From Hyaloperonospora brassicae (taxonomy: Eukaryota > Oomycota > Peronosporomycetes > Peronosporales > Peronosporaceae), in the NCBI GenBank assembly GCA_947650285.1, contig CANTFL010001432.1, positions 62,001-126,000 on the forward strand: 64,000 bases of DNA. Direction: 5' to 3'. The translations under genes were made by a program, and so were the position numbers. Positions 1-13,376 of the stretch are shown one piece after another. Below the pieces are notes generated by a model. The model made no database searches. It had not been told where the DNA came from and worked only from the letters and a program-made list of their open reading frames with translations. Positions within the stretch are counted from its first letter, which is position 1. Every line of letters begins with the position of its first letter.

Positions 1-327
1 GGTATAGGTAGCCTTGTGGGATTAAAGTCATTGACTCGTCGAGTCCAGCGTCTTGATATGGATGCACCTATATTTGACTCAAATCGATCGACTGCTGACG
101 TGGGCATGCTTTTCGCGCTTTTGTAGGAATACCATGCCGCTCTCAAGCGTCGTAGAGATCTCCTCCGGCTGGCCATTAACTCCTTTAACCGGATCCTGAA
201 CGAGGCAGTCTCCGCGCGGATGCCTGACAGGCCGGTTCCAGCTCTCGATACCGAGCTTTACTTCGAGCTATCCGTGCCCCACTTCCCGCTCGTGAGTCAC
301 GCATGGGTGCGTTCGAGACCTGACTGA
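1..327 (+). pseudogene. Antisense ORF fragment beside a Gypsy remnant, runs off the left edge
   Basis: Frame 1 reads from the window edge to a TGA at 325-327 with one in-frame TAG (124-126). The predicted segment is helix-rich, with basic and leucine-rich runs such as AALKRRRDLLRLAINSF. It lies on the strand opposite the Gypsy chromodomain remnant that follows, at the place expected between pol and the 3' LTR of that minus-strand element. I read it as a decayed antisense accessory ORF of a chromovirus, analogous in position to the antisense ORFs of element E1. No family is recognised. A chance ORF is the alternative, but composition and codon texture look coding. Confidence 0.45.
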
Positions 328-879
328 CTTTCCAAGCTCGATTTGCTGGATTAATCTGAGCCATGATGGGTATGGTGGTTGACTCGGCCGGCAGAAAACC
401 CCTTTAACGGTTGCTTGAGGACACACAATCCTGAGCTCCCCGTCTTTGTGCCGGCGGGTGTTACCGAGGGCGATGAAGTGTCTCGTATTCTCGAGGACAG
501 CGACCCAAACGAATCTACTCATCCTACTGTGATAACAGCTGCAACTCTTCCATAGAATCGTCGAGTCACGCAGATTTTCGCCTTCTCGGTCGCTCATCGT
601 TCTACTTCGCGATCCGACGAGCCTGTGGTGGCCGTCACCGACATCTAATTTGTTTGGCTATCTCGTCGCGCGTGTAGCTCGTTTCGACGAGTCGTCCTCT
701 TATGTATTCCATCTGCGAAATTCAGTCTCTTTGTTCCATGTGTCTGGTGCAATATTTACGCAGTTACTTTCTCACTCATCTCTGCCTGCTTGTCATCACA
801 GAGATAATGTAATTGGTGACGTTGGTGCGTTGTCTGGCACTCATCTCCACCCGCACCATGTTCAACCAATTTTCTCATT

Positions 880-1420
880 TTTTCTGCCGTAGTAAATCGT
901 ACAACAAACCTTCGCACGACAGATTCGATAACGGCTCCGATATATGTGTGTCATAGCCTTTCCACTTCACCAGGTACTGTCTCTGGTTCCTGCTAATGCT
1001 CGTCGAGAGCGGTAAGTCATCATTCAAGATGTCTCCTACCGCTTATCTGCCTCTCTCTTCACCTGGCTCCCAACTATCTTCTAATAGGAGTTCTTCGTCA
1101 AAATCGAAACGGTCGGTCTCGTCGATTCCAGTTACCAACCGATTTGTCGGTAGTTCACCAAGATCTCTGACTATCTTCAATCGCAACACATGTACGACAG
1201 GACAGGTATATACCCGCACCGGTCTGGTAACTCTTATTTAAAATTGAAATCATTCACTCGTCGCTTGATGAAAACGGCCCATGCCATCGGGAAGCCAGCC
1301 TTTTTTAATCCAGGCTTCACTTTCTCGATGAACAGCCATACTTGATCCACTTCGTCGAATTTGGTCTCGTGGGGCGCATCTATTTATTCACCTTTATGAC
1401 CTCCTTCTTGAGAATGACCT
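880..1420 (-). pseudogene. Ty3/Gypsy integrase C-terminus and chromodomain remnant
   Basis: On the minus strand, frame fragments read in order. A GPY/F-like integrase tail lies around 1345-1260 (VKPGLKKG) and 1205-1170 (VVHVLRLKIV). An acidic linker with FDFDEELLLEDSWEP follows, then a chromodomain around 1010-890 with QYLVKWKGYD followed by EPLSNLSCEGLL. This order is typical of oomycete Gypsy chromoviruses, where the chromodomain at the integrase end guides integration. Several frameshifts and stops make it a dead copy. The sequence is not the E1/E2 family: the linker and chromodomain differ and it lacks the dense short hairpins. More degenerate integrase-like sequence may continue to about 1650. 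Confidence 0.7.
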
Positions 1421-1429
1421 GATTGCCTT

Positions 1430-4400
1430 GCTCATAGGAGGGTTCGTCGTTCCACCGGACTCTATTCCTCTTGTGTTCTTTTACTCGTCGAGCTTGTGCA
1501 CTCACTTGGTATTCTCTTGCAAGCCTGAGCGCTATCTCTCGTTGTCAGTTAGACGTGCATCGCCACACGATCGGGTCGCTGAGTCTATCGCTTTGCTTGC
1601 CCTGGCCGGTGTTCGCCGAATGTAGTACAGTACGAAGTGAACAGTGCTCCATTATATGCGCTTTTTATTACTCGAATTGACCGCTAAATATGACATCACC
1701 GGTACATGTAGACGGACTTAAAGGGGGACCAAAGACGGATGTTGCTGTTTGGACAGTTTTTTAAGTTTTATATCGCGATACAAGAATTAGTTGGATGTCT
1801 ATGAAAAGTAAATGTTTCCACCACACGATATCAACCATCCTTGCTTAGTGTGTAGATACAATCAATCGGGTATCTGGGTCTAGTATCGCAAGTACATTTT
1901 GACTGCTTGAACTTATTAAAATGGTCTAGCTAGAGATTACCTTTGATGTATCAGTATCATTCGACGATGTAAACGCATGCTAGGGTACTGTGGCCTGAAT
2001 TCTTGGGAATGAGCGTGTAGCTACTTGTTCTCATCCGCATAAAACGCCCATTGGGGTAATATGTTTCGTTACACTTTATTTAACAATAGGCATATAACCG
2101 AACGGTCAATCGACAATAACAAATAAATTCATATACAGTGGTAACTGAACCGGTAACCCCAAAGATTAAATTTGATGATAATGTGCATCGCTCCTACACG
2201 TGTTGTTTTTCGTTTGGTATAATATGATTACCCCAGGAACTCCACTAATAATCGGTTCCGTTATGTATTAATGTGGAAAATTACGTCTGATATAAAACTT
2301 AGATTACCATGTAGGACATACGATCTAAGTCTATTATTGCATCACTTCGATATTTCCCTACTACAGCATTATTCACAACAAATAAAAGTCGGTAAACATG
2401 AGCACGATCAAGAAAAGGGGTTAAGCATATAAATTTATGAGTGATTGAAACGCGAGTCCAAACTTTTATAAACGACTATTAAAATCCGGCTAGAGGTAGA
2501 TCTAAGAATGATAATACAAATGCTCTATCATGAAAGCTTTTCTATGTGAAGAAGGCGTCTAAAACCTGTCACTTCTTTTATATTAAAAGGTATACGTCAC
2601 GATGTAGTTTCTTTGGCCAGTATCAATATTCAACGATGCATATAATGAAAAATAAAAAAAAGTTACGGTCATTTCTATTGGTTGATATGGTGTGGTAATA
2701 GTAGCTTGACCATGCTTCGAAAAGGTTTTCTAGGTCGCCAAAGTAATTATGTGATTTGTACTACACCCTTTCGAAAAATGTCCAAAATTAATGCTGTCCG
2801 GTTGAAGCAGGCACCATTACTTTTACAATATTGCAAATCAGTAGAATTTGGATCGCTACGATTATTTTACTCAATTTTATTGCAATCGGCTAAAGCAGTG
2901 ACCAAAATACGGGGGAATAGCAATGCTTTTTTATTTGGGTGAGGAGTAAATTTAAGAAACAAATAGCTCCAAACTACGGTCAAAAGTAAAAGTTAGAAGT
3001 TTAAAGGAAAAGGGTGGAACATATTGCAAATCTGAAAGCGCGCTAACGAAATATAAATTCTAATCATTTCAGTCGTTTTATTGTAGACGGGTAAAATATA
3101 TCTCGATTTTTTCGAATACCACAACGGAAATCCAAAATAAATCGCAAAAGGCCAATCTTCTTAAACGGCTTTAGGGAGCTCTACATGATTGCGGTGTAGA
3201 GAACCAACGACTAAGCACATGTACTATTCACAAAGATTGACGAAATTGCCGTAGGTGCAGATACGACAATCTTTTGTGTTGTTTACCCAGCATAAAATGG
3301 GAAATGATAAAGGTGCGGATGGCCGAGTCTTGATACGCTTTTGTAGTATACAAAATGGAAACAATGAGATCCAAACAATTAGCAACAAAAACGTTTACTG
3401 CAGGACTGCCAAATTTAGAACTGTTTATAATGCATTTATATGTGACATATAAAATATGGCACAACATGGTTAAATGGCTGAAAGTAAAAAACACTTTTGC
3501 AACCACCGTCGGCTATCATGACCGGTACATTATAGGAGGCGATCATATAAAAATAGCGGTATAATACAGACGAGTTAGAGATCCCAAACTTACCTATTTC
3601 AAGGCATCTTACACATATAGATAGGGTGTCTTCTCCAATATATAACAGCCACGGAGGCATAGAGTGCCGGCATCGGACAGAACATGAGGAAATACACTTC
3701 ATCCAAGTGGCTTGTGATGCAGGTAAGAGATCAATTCGACATAATCATAAAAAAATATTTTTTAATTAAAAGGCAGGTCTTGATGAAGACCCGATAGTAG
3801 GATCAGTCTAGTTAGCGGCAACAATGAAACGCAGTCTTAGCAACATATTTTTAAATTAACTACACTCAGCCCCAACAAAATGTAGACATCAAATCTCGAC
3901 AATGAATGGCGCATATATATAAGAAGTCGTCGATCCCGAATATATTAGGCAAGTTTAGAAAGGGTCTATAATGTTTCGACTTTTTCGACAAAATACAGCA
4001 TATTCTACATTTTGAGATGCGGCCCTGGCTTCAAACGAAGAAGGTTGAAAGCGATTTCACCAGCAATAACGTCGTACACTTCCATCCAAATGAATAGGTA
4101 AAAAGATTGGTCGGACGATAGTGATGGCAGTGCGAGTTTCCGGTACAATTAAGTTTAAGATCATCCAGTTGCGCCGATAAGGATGATACATCATTAGTAT
4201 TGGCGCCGTGAGTCGCGTATTCTTACAAAATTGGCAAACAACCCTCAAACGCAAACAAGTATACAAGCGAATACCCCGAATTTTAGTCGGAGCCGATTAC
4301 TTATCATCTGCGAGGTTTGGAAGCGTAAAACAAATTTGAGCCGGTCGAAAAATACGCATTCCAGATATAGAAACTTTTCCTTTAAGGAGACATGGCTTGA

Positions 4401-7400
4401 TCAGACTGGCAAATACCAAATTTATAAGACGTTAAGAATCCATTGTAATTTTTAGAATCAGCTACCATAATTATCTTGTAAATTATATATCAGATAAAGA
4501 TTAGAATGATGTCGCGGACCCAAATAAGGGGTACCCCATTTTTTAGGGGGAGGCAATCACGGTATTCTGACAAAGCCTTCTCGTTCTCGGAACGGTAATT
4601 GACCAAGATCTGATACGGGGGATTTTATCTTGGAAATTTGGTTTTAAAAAATATGCCGAAGATGGACAAATAATACAAATTGGGAACATAATATGCTGAA
4701 GGATCACCAACTGACCGCGAAAGTGTTGTCTTTGTGTGATCAACGCGAACCTTAGACTAAACATCAGCACGAAGCTATGGAAATGATCGGCATTACTAAG
4801 CTGATGGTCATAACAACAGCCATGTATCTTGATTGACTCAGTTTCTCCACAAATTCAATTTAATATAAGATTTTCAAAAGAAGAGGTTAAAACGTCTCAT
4901 CCTAGGGCCGAAATAGCAGCTGCTAAACTTGGCCAAATTTCAGCCGCATGCCTGTCGCCTGGCAAAAGACATTCATTTGACGGAGGAACTCAATTGTTAG
5001 CTAAGGACCGTGCAAACACAAATAAAGTCAATTAAAACATGAAAAACAAGTTTATGCAAGCTCACAAAGAAATATATAATGTTGTGAAGCTTGACTATTC
5101 AACTTATTGTAGACTAGCGCAAGTATAAATTCAAAGAAATTAGTTGGCAATTGTGGCAACCCCCTATTTAAAATGGAGCCAAGGGCCTACAATCAAATAT
5201 AAAATAGAAAACAAATATCGGAATGTAAACCTCAAATCATCACCGATATTTATACAAAACCGTAAATCTTACGTGTATCATATCCAAATGCACTTCAGAC
5301 GAAGCTTAAAAAAAGGTGTATCCTTACATTGGCAAACACTGTCACCCGCCAATCAAAAAATTTATATCGGTATATATATAATTGCTCAAAATTTAATATG
5401 GCCGTGACTCATAGCGCGCCTCGGACAGCTCATATTAGTCATCATACAAAATATAAAAAATACAGGGATAAAATATACCTCAATAATTACAAGAAACAAA
5501 TGCCACAGAATATTGATATAAAAAATAAATTCCCCATGTCCACGTATACCTACATTAATTCGGCACGCACAGAATTATACTCTTCAATTATTTTCGTCTA
5601 AATTTACGGCCGTGACCAGTCTTCGCCGTGTTCGGTGAGCCGCGCAGAAGATTCTGCTGCGGGCGTGCCGCACTTGCAGCCACCAGTTTCAGGAACAGAC
5701 GCGAAATACGAGTAAGCAAACGCGTCTTCGTATCATCGTTTGCGACCGTAAAACATAGTCAGTGGGTGCTAATGGTGTTTGTATTTTTGGTAACTCTTTT
5801 TTTATTGTCGATTCAGTATCTATTGTCGATGATGCTACTTCTGATAATGCCGCTGGCGTTGTTGTTGTTGCTGCTGTCGTTGTAAAAAGGGTGATTCGGT
5901 TGCTATTGCTGCTGAAGTTCTGTTTATGAAGCTACTGTTGTTGCCGCTGCGTTTGCTATTTATATTGTACACTTATTGGATCGCTTTATCCTTTCTGCTT
6001 ATGATATTGAATACGTTAGACCGCTTAATTATAATAAGACCCTAATGAATCTATTTTTTCGGTTGAGATATTATTGATGAATGCATTGCCTGCAAACATC
6101 ATCGTCTGCAGGCATATTTCAGAAAGGAAACGTGCTATGATACCTTAGGCATATTAGTCGAATTCTTCTGATAATCAATTGAAAAATAACGCGATAAGAT
6201 CATTTTTGTTCTGATAAATTTGAGTAAAATATAGAAATTTTTTTCGTACATTTTTCAATTGTAAGGGGTATTTTTATTCTTGTGATACAAATGGTCATTT
6301 TTTATTTATCCTATTAAAAGGTCTGCCTATCCAAATAGGTGCAACTTAGAGCCCCAATATGGCGTTCTTATCGAATAGATCGATGTAAATATATGTACTC
6401 GGAATTTCGCGAAGGACATGCCAAAATTTGCTGAGATACGTACGCCACCATCGCAAGAAGACATTTTATCTATTTATATCATGCACCATAGATAACTAAG
6501 AAAATATTGGTCGATGTATCAAGTCTTCCGGGTTTACAGTTAAGCGAAAAAACAAAGGTCTGGTGTCTTACCAAATGCCGCGTGTTAAAAAACCTTGTAA
6601 ATTATAAATATGAAATATGTAGTCCGAGTAGGCAAAATGTTGTATGGTCAACCGTGACTTTGTGTGCTGTAATTGACGGGAGGTCAATGCGGTCCCAATC
6701 AAATTGCACATATCCATATAATTGTGGAGTAGAAAAGGAGATACATATATATATCTTTTGAACGTCTAGTATGGTGCCTTCTAATCCTTCTTGGTCTGAC
6801 GCACATAATTGGTGGTTTGAGGATCCTTCATGGTAGCAGGAATCATACATTGAGACAACACGCAATGGTTTAAACTAAGAGGCGAACAAAGAAATGTTTT
6901 TATGTGATGATTTAATGGGGTCACCTTTTCGAAAGCCTTACGACTGAAAGGTTCACCGGAGTGTCAACGATCGGCAGAAATGAATCCAGATGACGGTAGA
7001 TCGTGATGATTAATTAAGAAGTGTCATTAATCCTTTTTCCCGATAATGTCGTTTCAAATATGATTTTTCGTCTCAAATATTTATGTCTATATCGCTGTTA
7101 CCAATAATTAAATGACGTGGCAAGAGAGAAAGAGGTACAGAGATCGTATTCTTTGGATTCAGGGAACTTTATAACTGAATAAGATCCTTTTTTTACATGA
7201 TCTGTCTCTTCGAATTATAGCAGATAACCCCATACTTAAGGATTACATGATGTGATTCTTCGTGCAGTCAATCTTTACATTAATGTCCGAGATCTTGTCC
7301 ATTTAATATTTCGGTATCACAGACGCAATTACAATTAACACTGGGAAAGTCGATAATAATTCAACGGAGTATGTGTCACTATTATATAGCGCTATCAACA

Positions 7401-8899
7401 GACCCCGGGATGGTTCAATAGAAGACTAAAACCTGAAAGAAGTATCAAGGAAGGCGAAAAAAATAACTTATGTGCAGAGGATACCCAAGTAATCACTATG
7501 CGAAAGGTGCCTGAATACCCATACTTAGTAAAGGTACATCCTATCTTTCAGTGTTTTTCCCAATTATAGTAGGTAATACGTTCAAACAAACGAGTCGTTC
7601 GGCTAGCGTCTAGCTATGTATTAAAACTTACACTTTTCGGTGCTAAATCGTGCATTCGAAGGTTATTAGGCCAGCCTCGATGATTCATTAAATTTAAGAC
7701 TTAGCACAGGCTTGATCCACGCAGCAGAATCAAGCGTACGAAATAAATAAGTAGGTGTTTTGCTGTTATGGTAGCGAACTGTTTGGTTATAGTTAGGGAT
7801 ATGCATCATCAAGATACGGGGTGGGTGTGTAAGAGAAAGGTTCGAGTCGAACTAACTACGGAAGAGCAAGTTTTCTCTTTTCTCTGTTGACCTGATCAAT
7901 AGCTTACTATTTTAAAGTTAATGATCAGTCTACCGACTACATGACAAATATGGGTCGAATGTGACATATGTCTCATTGAAATATAAGAACATCCATTTAG
8001 ATCATGATAAAGCGCTTGCTTTTCTACGACAATTATATGCCTAGCAAATTTATGTGTGAGTTTTCACCACTTTTTAGCAAACTAAAGACCATACTCTAAA
8101 AAATAATTATACTACCATGACGTTAAATAAAATATTCGAATCTTAAATCGCACGTTTAGCTTAATTCATTTCTCCCTAAATACATAAGAATATTTTTTAT
8201 CGAATGACAGCTTCCACTGCAATTTACTAAAAATAATGCATGTGTATGGATAAGATGTATGACACCCTCTTCATTTCCATAAAAAGTTGATAAGCTATAC
8301 CAACAGGCAAGGATTGGAAATATATGCTACCATGAACTTAGTGAAAATGTCTACTTTTCTAATAGTGATTCTGACGACTATTAATGTTATAGAAACCTTT
8401 CAACGTACAAACACTAAGCGATGAAATTGGCTCGGAAAAGTGACTGTTTATTTAGTAGAATGCATGAAAATCCAGGAAGTGTTACAGATTATTTATTATT
8501 CGTTGTTCGTCATCTCCATTATTCTTACCGTTATCTTTCCCACATCCTACTTTGCTCTAACTATATTAAATACGTATTCTACGAGTGAACAAGTGCGACA
8601 ACTGGATGTTATTTAATCATAGTGAGAGCTTAAACGTCGGAAGCCCTATCATAGCCCGACAATTTTAATGATTGCTTTACTACTTCGGACATTGCCACGG
8701 ACTGATTTTTCTGACTCATGTAGTTTAAGTCAAGTACCAGACGTGAATTATTTTGTATCTACCACTTTATACATGATTTAAAGACGGGTGCGAAAGTAGA
8801 AATGAAGTTTTTGCAAATACGAATGCATCCTTCAGTTGCAATTGTTCACAGTCATTTACTTGATAAGAACCGTATCATTTAGTCCTTTAATTTAACCAT
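1430..8899. other. AT-rich gene-poor tract
   Basis: More than 7 kb of AT-rich DNA with only short, composition-driven ORFs (none above 95 codons) on either strand. No recognisable protein domain, RNA gene or intact repeat was found. Because the adjoining 8.9-10.7 kb is demonstrably a heavily mutated Gypsy copy, part of this tract may be further decayed transposon sequence. A patch around 5600-5960 is less AT-rich. Confidence 0.6.
5790..5965. repeat. Imperfect trinucleotide (GTT/GCT) low-complexity patch
   Basis: The plus strand is a run of GTTGTTGTTGCTGCTG-type imperfect triplets. The plus-strand frame therefore reads poly-Leu and the minus-strand frame Thr/Ala/Gln-rich peptides. An 85-codon plus-strand ORF (5628-5885) ends in this leucine run. 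I regard it as low-complexity rather than a proven gene. Confidence 0.5.
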
Positions 8900-10720
8900 G
8901 ACCAATTTTACACCTATACAAAATTGAAACCGGAGTAAACTGTCGTTTGTTAAATACAAAGCAAAATAATTACGAGACAATTTGAACCAGTAACTTGGCG
9001 TTTTACATGTTTTTTAAATAAAAAGTTACATGCTTTTGACGAGCCAATATCCTATTAGAATGGATTGATGAGAACGTAGTGAAACACGTGATTCGCGGAT
9101 GTGACACTTAGATAACGTCATCATAGTAGTCCAAAGTATGTAGGCGTTTGTAAATCCATGGTTCTGTTAAATGATACGTGTCGAAGTAGTGCAAGATAAT
9201 TTTAAATTATGAGAATATAGAAAGGACTCTTCTAAGCGCTTTAGTAAAACTATCCACTCCGCAAATATACTAATGAAGTCACTCACTGCTATGTACGGAG
9301 TGTCACGATCAATAATGAGGATCCGATAGATTTCTAGTATATATTACATGAACGCAACGGGAAAAACCTAATATACCGTCTCTTAAAAGCGTTTTTTTCG
9401 TAAGATTAACTGCTTTATAATTGTAATCGTATCATATATTTGATATTCGTATGCTTGCACAATTTTTGATCCGATTCTGCCATAAATGCGTTCAACATTT
9501 GACATCCTTGTGGCTTTTTGCACACATTAACGGTCGATACAATACAAAAGGGTTGCCTCTCCTACATTGTCTCCTGTTAAGCAATCAGCAAATGATTTGT
9601 CAACTAAACTGTTTTTATAGCAGGCAGCAACCACTTCTATATAAATCATTACGTTCTAGTGAATGACTGTTCAGCTTCTTAAAAGTTCCGTTATACTTAA
9701 GCGTCTTGCACGATACAATTCGAGCGCAATTATACTTGGATTCGATCGAATTCTTGCAGAGAGTATGTCCAATTCATGCCTCACAAAATTTAAATGTGTA
9801 TAGCTTGATCCCAGCCTTCTCATCGAGGACGCTTATGTACATCAACAGCTGCTGCATACCGTCCAATGCGAGGCACAACATCTTTGGACTGATTATCGGC
9901 CATAAAATATTCATATGCGACGGATACGGTTGACTGTGCCACTTTTCCGACGCCGCCCACGCAAAATTAGTTGTGGCTCGACCGACAGCAATTGAGGTAT
10001 CTACAAAGTTAGATTTTAAAGCGTTATATATATATATTTATGTATATTCATAAAATTTATTTAATAATATATATCTATAAAAACATCAGATTTGTCCACA
10101 TAGTTATATAATACAGGTTGCTGTAGGCCTCTATCCTCATTGTCATCTAATTGTGCGGGTTTTACCGCAGCTTATACGTTTTCGGTCGTCGCTCCATTTT
10201 ACTAAGTATAATTTATTCGCTACTTTGGGAATACGGTCTTTCTTGTCATTGGATTTCTGCGCGCAAGTCATTCATTCATATTCTTGCCAACTAGAGTTTT
10301 TGTTGTTGGAACTTAAGCGCTGCCTGTCTTCAATGCAGCCGTCACATATTTTAAGAGTGTGGTGGTCAAATACAGTGAGGTCTAATTCTGATGTGCCGAC
10401 GCCCGGATCACAAGATCGCCCTACGCACTTACCAGTATAATACTTCTCCTATTGTGAGCTCTCCAGATGCAAATAAGATATTTTGTCGATGAACATGCAA
10501 AGGGACATCGTAACGGATCAATGTAGTCAACATAAAGATTTTATATATACGTTTTACACACGGCATACAAGATATGATTTCAATCCATCCATCAAATTCA
10601 AAATTACACATCAGTAATTTCCCATATTGCGTATAAATTATTCGTAGAAACGCGCAATTCAAATAGCCTCTTCGCGCGTCAGCAAACACCGTTTTGCACA
10701 TTACTGCCCGTTTAAAAGCA
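8900..10720 (-). mobile_element. Hypermutated relic of the E1/E2 Gypsy family (protease to RT part)
   Basis: Read on the minus strand, this AT-rich stretch aligns by eye, colinearly, with E1 14.8-16.4 kb. Examples: around 10440-10290 matches the E1 segment 15130-15240; around 9810-9830 contains GTCCTCGATGAGAAG exactly as in E1 near 15776; around 9480-9700 matches the first part of RT (E1 about 15960-16110); around 9300-9330 matches E1 near 16230-16260. Most mismatches are in scattered positions and many are G/C to A/T, so no reading frame survives. The relic probably extends further in both directions but I cannot follow it securely. Confidence 0.65.
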
Positions 10721-11148
10721 CATGAAAATGTATACCATTCACTTCTAACTGTATCATCGTTACGTGTCCGTCATCGTTCTCATAAATTCTGTGTCACTAC
10801 CACGATACATCTTGCAATTAAGTAAAAAGACGGCACCACAAATTTCTCTAATATTCCGAAAACGTCTCTCGCGCCCAATTTTATTGACCTATCTTTGATT
10901 AATGACTATCACTTAATGGATCATTGATGCCTCCTATTTGATTATACGCGAAGTGACATGTCTTACATACCTGGAATTTGAAGGTGATGACGGGTACCTC
11001 ATCAATTATGGCAATAGAACATAAACAATTTGTGCTGGGAGGTTGACGTCATAAGGCGCCTAAACACTAATTTACGTAGTCGGATCATAAAGCCGGTTAA
11101 ATCCGACTTTACCCGCCCTTTGTTGAAGCTAAGCCGATGTGAATCGGT
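10721..11148. other. Intergenic, nothing recognised
   Basis: Low-GC sequence between the Gypsy relic and the solo LTR. No convincing ORF, repeat or RNA gene is visible. Confidence 0.5.
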
Positions 11149-11153
11149 GAAAC

Positions 11154-11595
11154 TGTAACGGGGTAGCCCGTTACATGATATTGTCACTATGGATAAAATG
11201 ACAATAAAGAATATTATGTTGAATATTCTTTCAACAATATCACAGAGCATGATGATATTGTTGAAGATGACCGAAGGGTCTATTCATTTGTTAATATAGT
11301 GATGATATCAACCCACCAATCGCTGCTAGATACGCGCAATGGGTGGTGAGTAGACGTCACCACACATTTAATTACATTAGAATAATTAAGTCAGGGCAAA
11401 CAGAGATACAAGAGTTATAGGACTTAATTATATTAATAACAGTTTTTCTTTTTCGCTGACTAGAGAATTTCACCTTAGTCGTTCTACCTTCCTCTATGTA
11501 GTTCTACACCTAACTGGGCACTGAATATCATTACAGTCAGTGATAGTAAACTCCGTACTGGTTGACCAGTACGTAGTCGTCGGTGCCCCGTTACA
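11154..11595 (+). repeat. Solo LTR of the E1/E2 Gypsy family with TSD GAAAC
   Basis: It begins TGTAACGGGG and ends CCCCGTTACA, like the E1 and E2 LTRs. It shares their blocks in order: the terminal TGTAACGGG/CCCGTTACA hairpin (one mismatch), the ATTGTCA/TGACAAT stem, the CAATATCA/TGATATTG stem, and GATATCAACCCACCAATCG. The 5 bases before (11149-11153) and after (11596-11600) are both GAAAC, a perfect target site duplication. No internal region remains, so this is an LTR-LTR recombination product. At 442 bp it is about 50 bp longer than the 391-393 bp LTRs of E1/E2, with a divergent stretch in its second half. Confidence 0.88.
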
Positions 11596-11600
11596 GAAAC

Positions 11601-12978
11601 GACGTCAGCATCACGTCTAGGAATTGCCTCGACCGATTGACGATCGTTACGTACTGGTGAACGTAACACCAAGTTTGTAAAAAGATACCGAGTAGCTTGG
11701 TGAGCGGTTCTATAACACCAACGCATTTTTTCATTTCGTGTGGACTATAGACCGGGTTCTTATATATATACGTAGAAAGATCCGTGGGCTTTAAATCCCA
11801 GATTTGTGTCCTACCATGAGACGATGGGATCCGGTTTAAATTTGAATTAGGCTTAGGCCTAAGTTTAGAGTTGCGAAACATATTGCTGTTTTAAAAGTAA
11901 TCACTTCCATATGAAACAGAAGCGTGATGATGGTATTTCTCGTGATACCTCGCATGGAAACCGTACCCAGCGTTCGTAAATGGACTTGGTATGATAGAAT
12001 GTAACTGGCAGACGTCAAACGTGCTAATCATATGATCGAGCTTTCTGCTTACCCGTCAATTTTTAAGGAGCTCAAATGTCGATTCGAAATTCTGCTGTGG
12101 AATCAAAAATTGGTTTGAGCTAGTTCTTGAAGATGTCTGATGATTCATTTTACACTTGTGATACATCTTACGCACTCAGGCCCTGTTGTTGGTGCGTTAA
12201 TCTTATTTGTTGGGCAAAAGTAACCTTCATTTCTTCACCGATCGTGTGATGAATCCTTCTGGCCTTGTCTAATTCGATGTATTTTCGTAGTATAAAGCCT
12301 TCACTGATTTATTTTGAACACGGAAATATCAATCTCAAAGATTTTGGGTTGACCTGAGTGCGTCGACCTGGATCAGCAGCATGATCCTACAGCTGCCTCA
12401 GATGTGTTATATGTTGAGCATTTAATTCTCGTACGCCTCAGTCTGACCATTATGCTGCTGGTGAAACAAGGTACTATAGCATGAGCTCTAATAGATAGGT
12501 AATGCACAAACTTAAAAACCGCTGTATGATTCTCATCTTATGTTAGAATGAACAGCATGACGCTGACAGCTAGTCCACCGACAGCAAAACTCATTATCGG
12601 ACCATACCGCGGCCGAGAGTCACTTATTTAGGCTTATTCTTTACGCAAATCATAAAAATCGATGGTTCGTTTCGTATATCATGTTTATATTAACTGATAC
12701 GTCTGTCGTGGATAAACGAAGCACAAAATAAAACCAGGTAAACTAAAAAATCTTTGACACAGTAGTAGATACCTCCACTAAAAGAGAGAGAGAAGGTTTA
12801 AGGTATATTTGGTCACGCGAACGATCCACAATAGCCGACTTTGATAGCCACTCTGCGGCGATGTGTAATCTTTTCGCCCGCTGCGCGATTCGATCCACGT
12901 ACCTCCCTGTCCCGACGCCAGTACTCTCCACTCGGTCATTAAGGTAGGTAAACTACCCGCACAGATACATAGTAAGCG
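11601..12978. other. Intergenic, nothing recognised
   Basis: Mostly AT-rich. A GC-richer patch (about 12790-12978) abuts E1 and has a 62-79 codon minus-strand ORF without recognisable similarity. It may be the edge of another disrupted element. Confidence 0.4.
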
Positions 12979-12983
12979 AAAGT

Positions 12984-13374
12984 TGTAACGGGGCAGCCCG
13001 TTACATGAAATTGTCACTTTAAGGAAAGTGACAACAAAGAAAATAAAGATGGATGTTCTTTAAACAATATCACCAAAGTGGTGATATTGAAGGGTCGACC
13101 AAAGGGTCTGTTCATTGGTTGATATCGTGATGATATCAACCCACCAATCGCCGCAAGACGCGCGCAATGAGTGGTGACGGGACGTCACCATACATGCAGT
13201 TATATTAGTATAATTGAATTAAGTCAAACGAAGAGACAGTAGTTTAAAGACTTAATTTTATTAATATAACAGTTCTACTTTTACCCTACCTACGCTTCCT
13301 CGCTCGCCACGTGTACGTCCGTCGGGGAACCCAAATCCCTTGCGTTATGTTACGCAAGGGTGTGCCCCGTTACA
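12984..13374 (+). repeat. E1 5' LTR
   Basis: 391 bp, TG...CA. Its ends form an extended terminal inverted repeat, TGTAACGGGGC...GCCCCGTTACA apart from one position. Inside is a chain of hairpins: TGTAACGGG/CCCGTTACA (12984-13005), TTGTCACTTT/AAAGTGACAA, AATATCACC/GGTGATATT, GGTTGATATC/GATATCAACC, and CCCTTGCGT/ACGCAAGGG (13337-13360). Confidence 0.95.
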
Positions 13375-13376
13375 CC

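Noticed and set aside
5628..5885. 85-codon ORF ending in a hydrophobic Leu run (membrane-like)
   Set aside because: The Leu run is the translation of a GTT/GCT triplet repeat; no other support.
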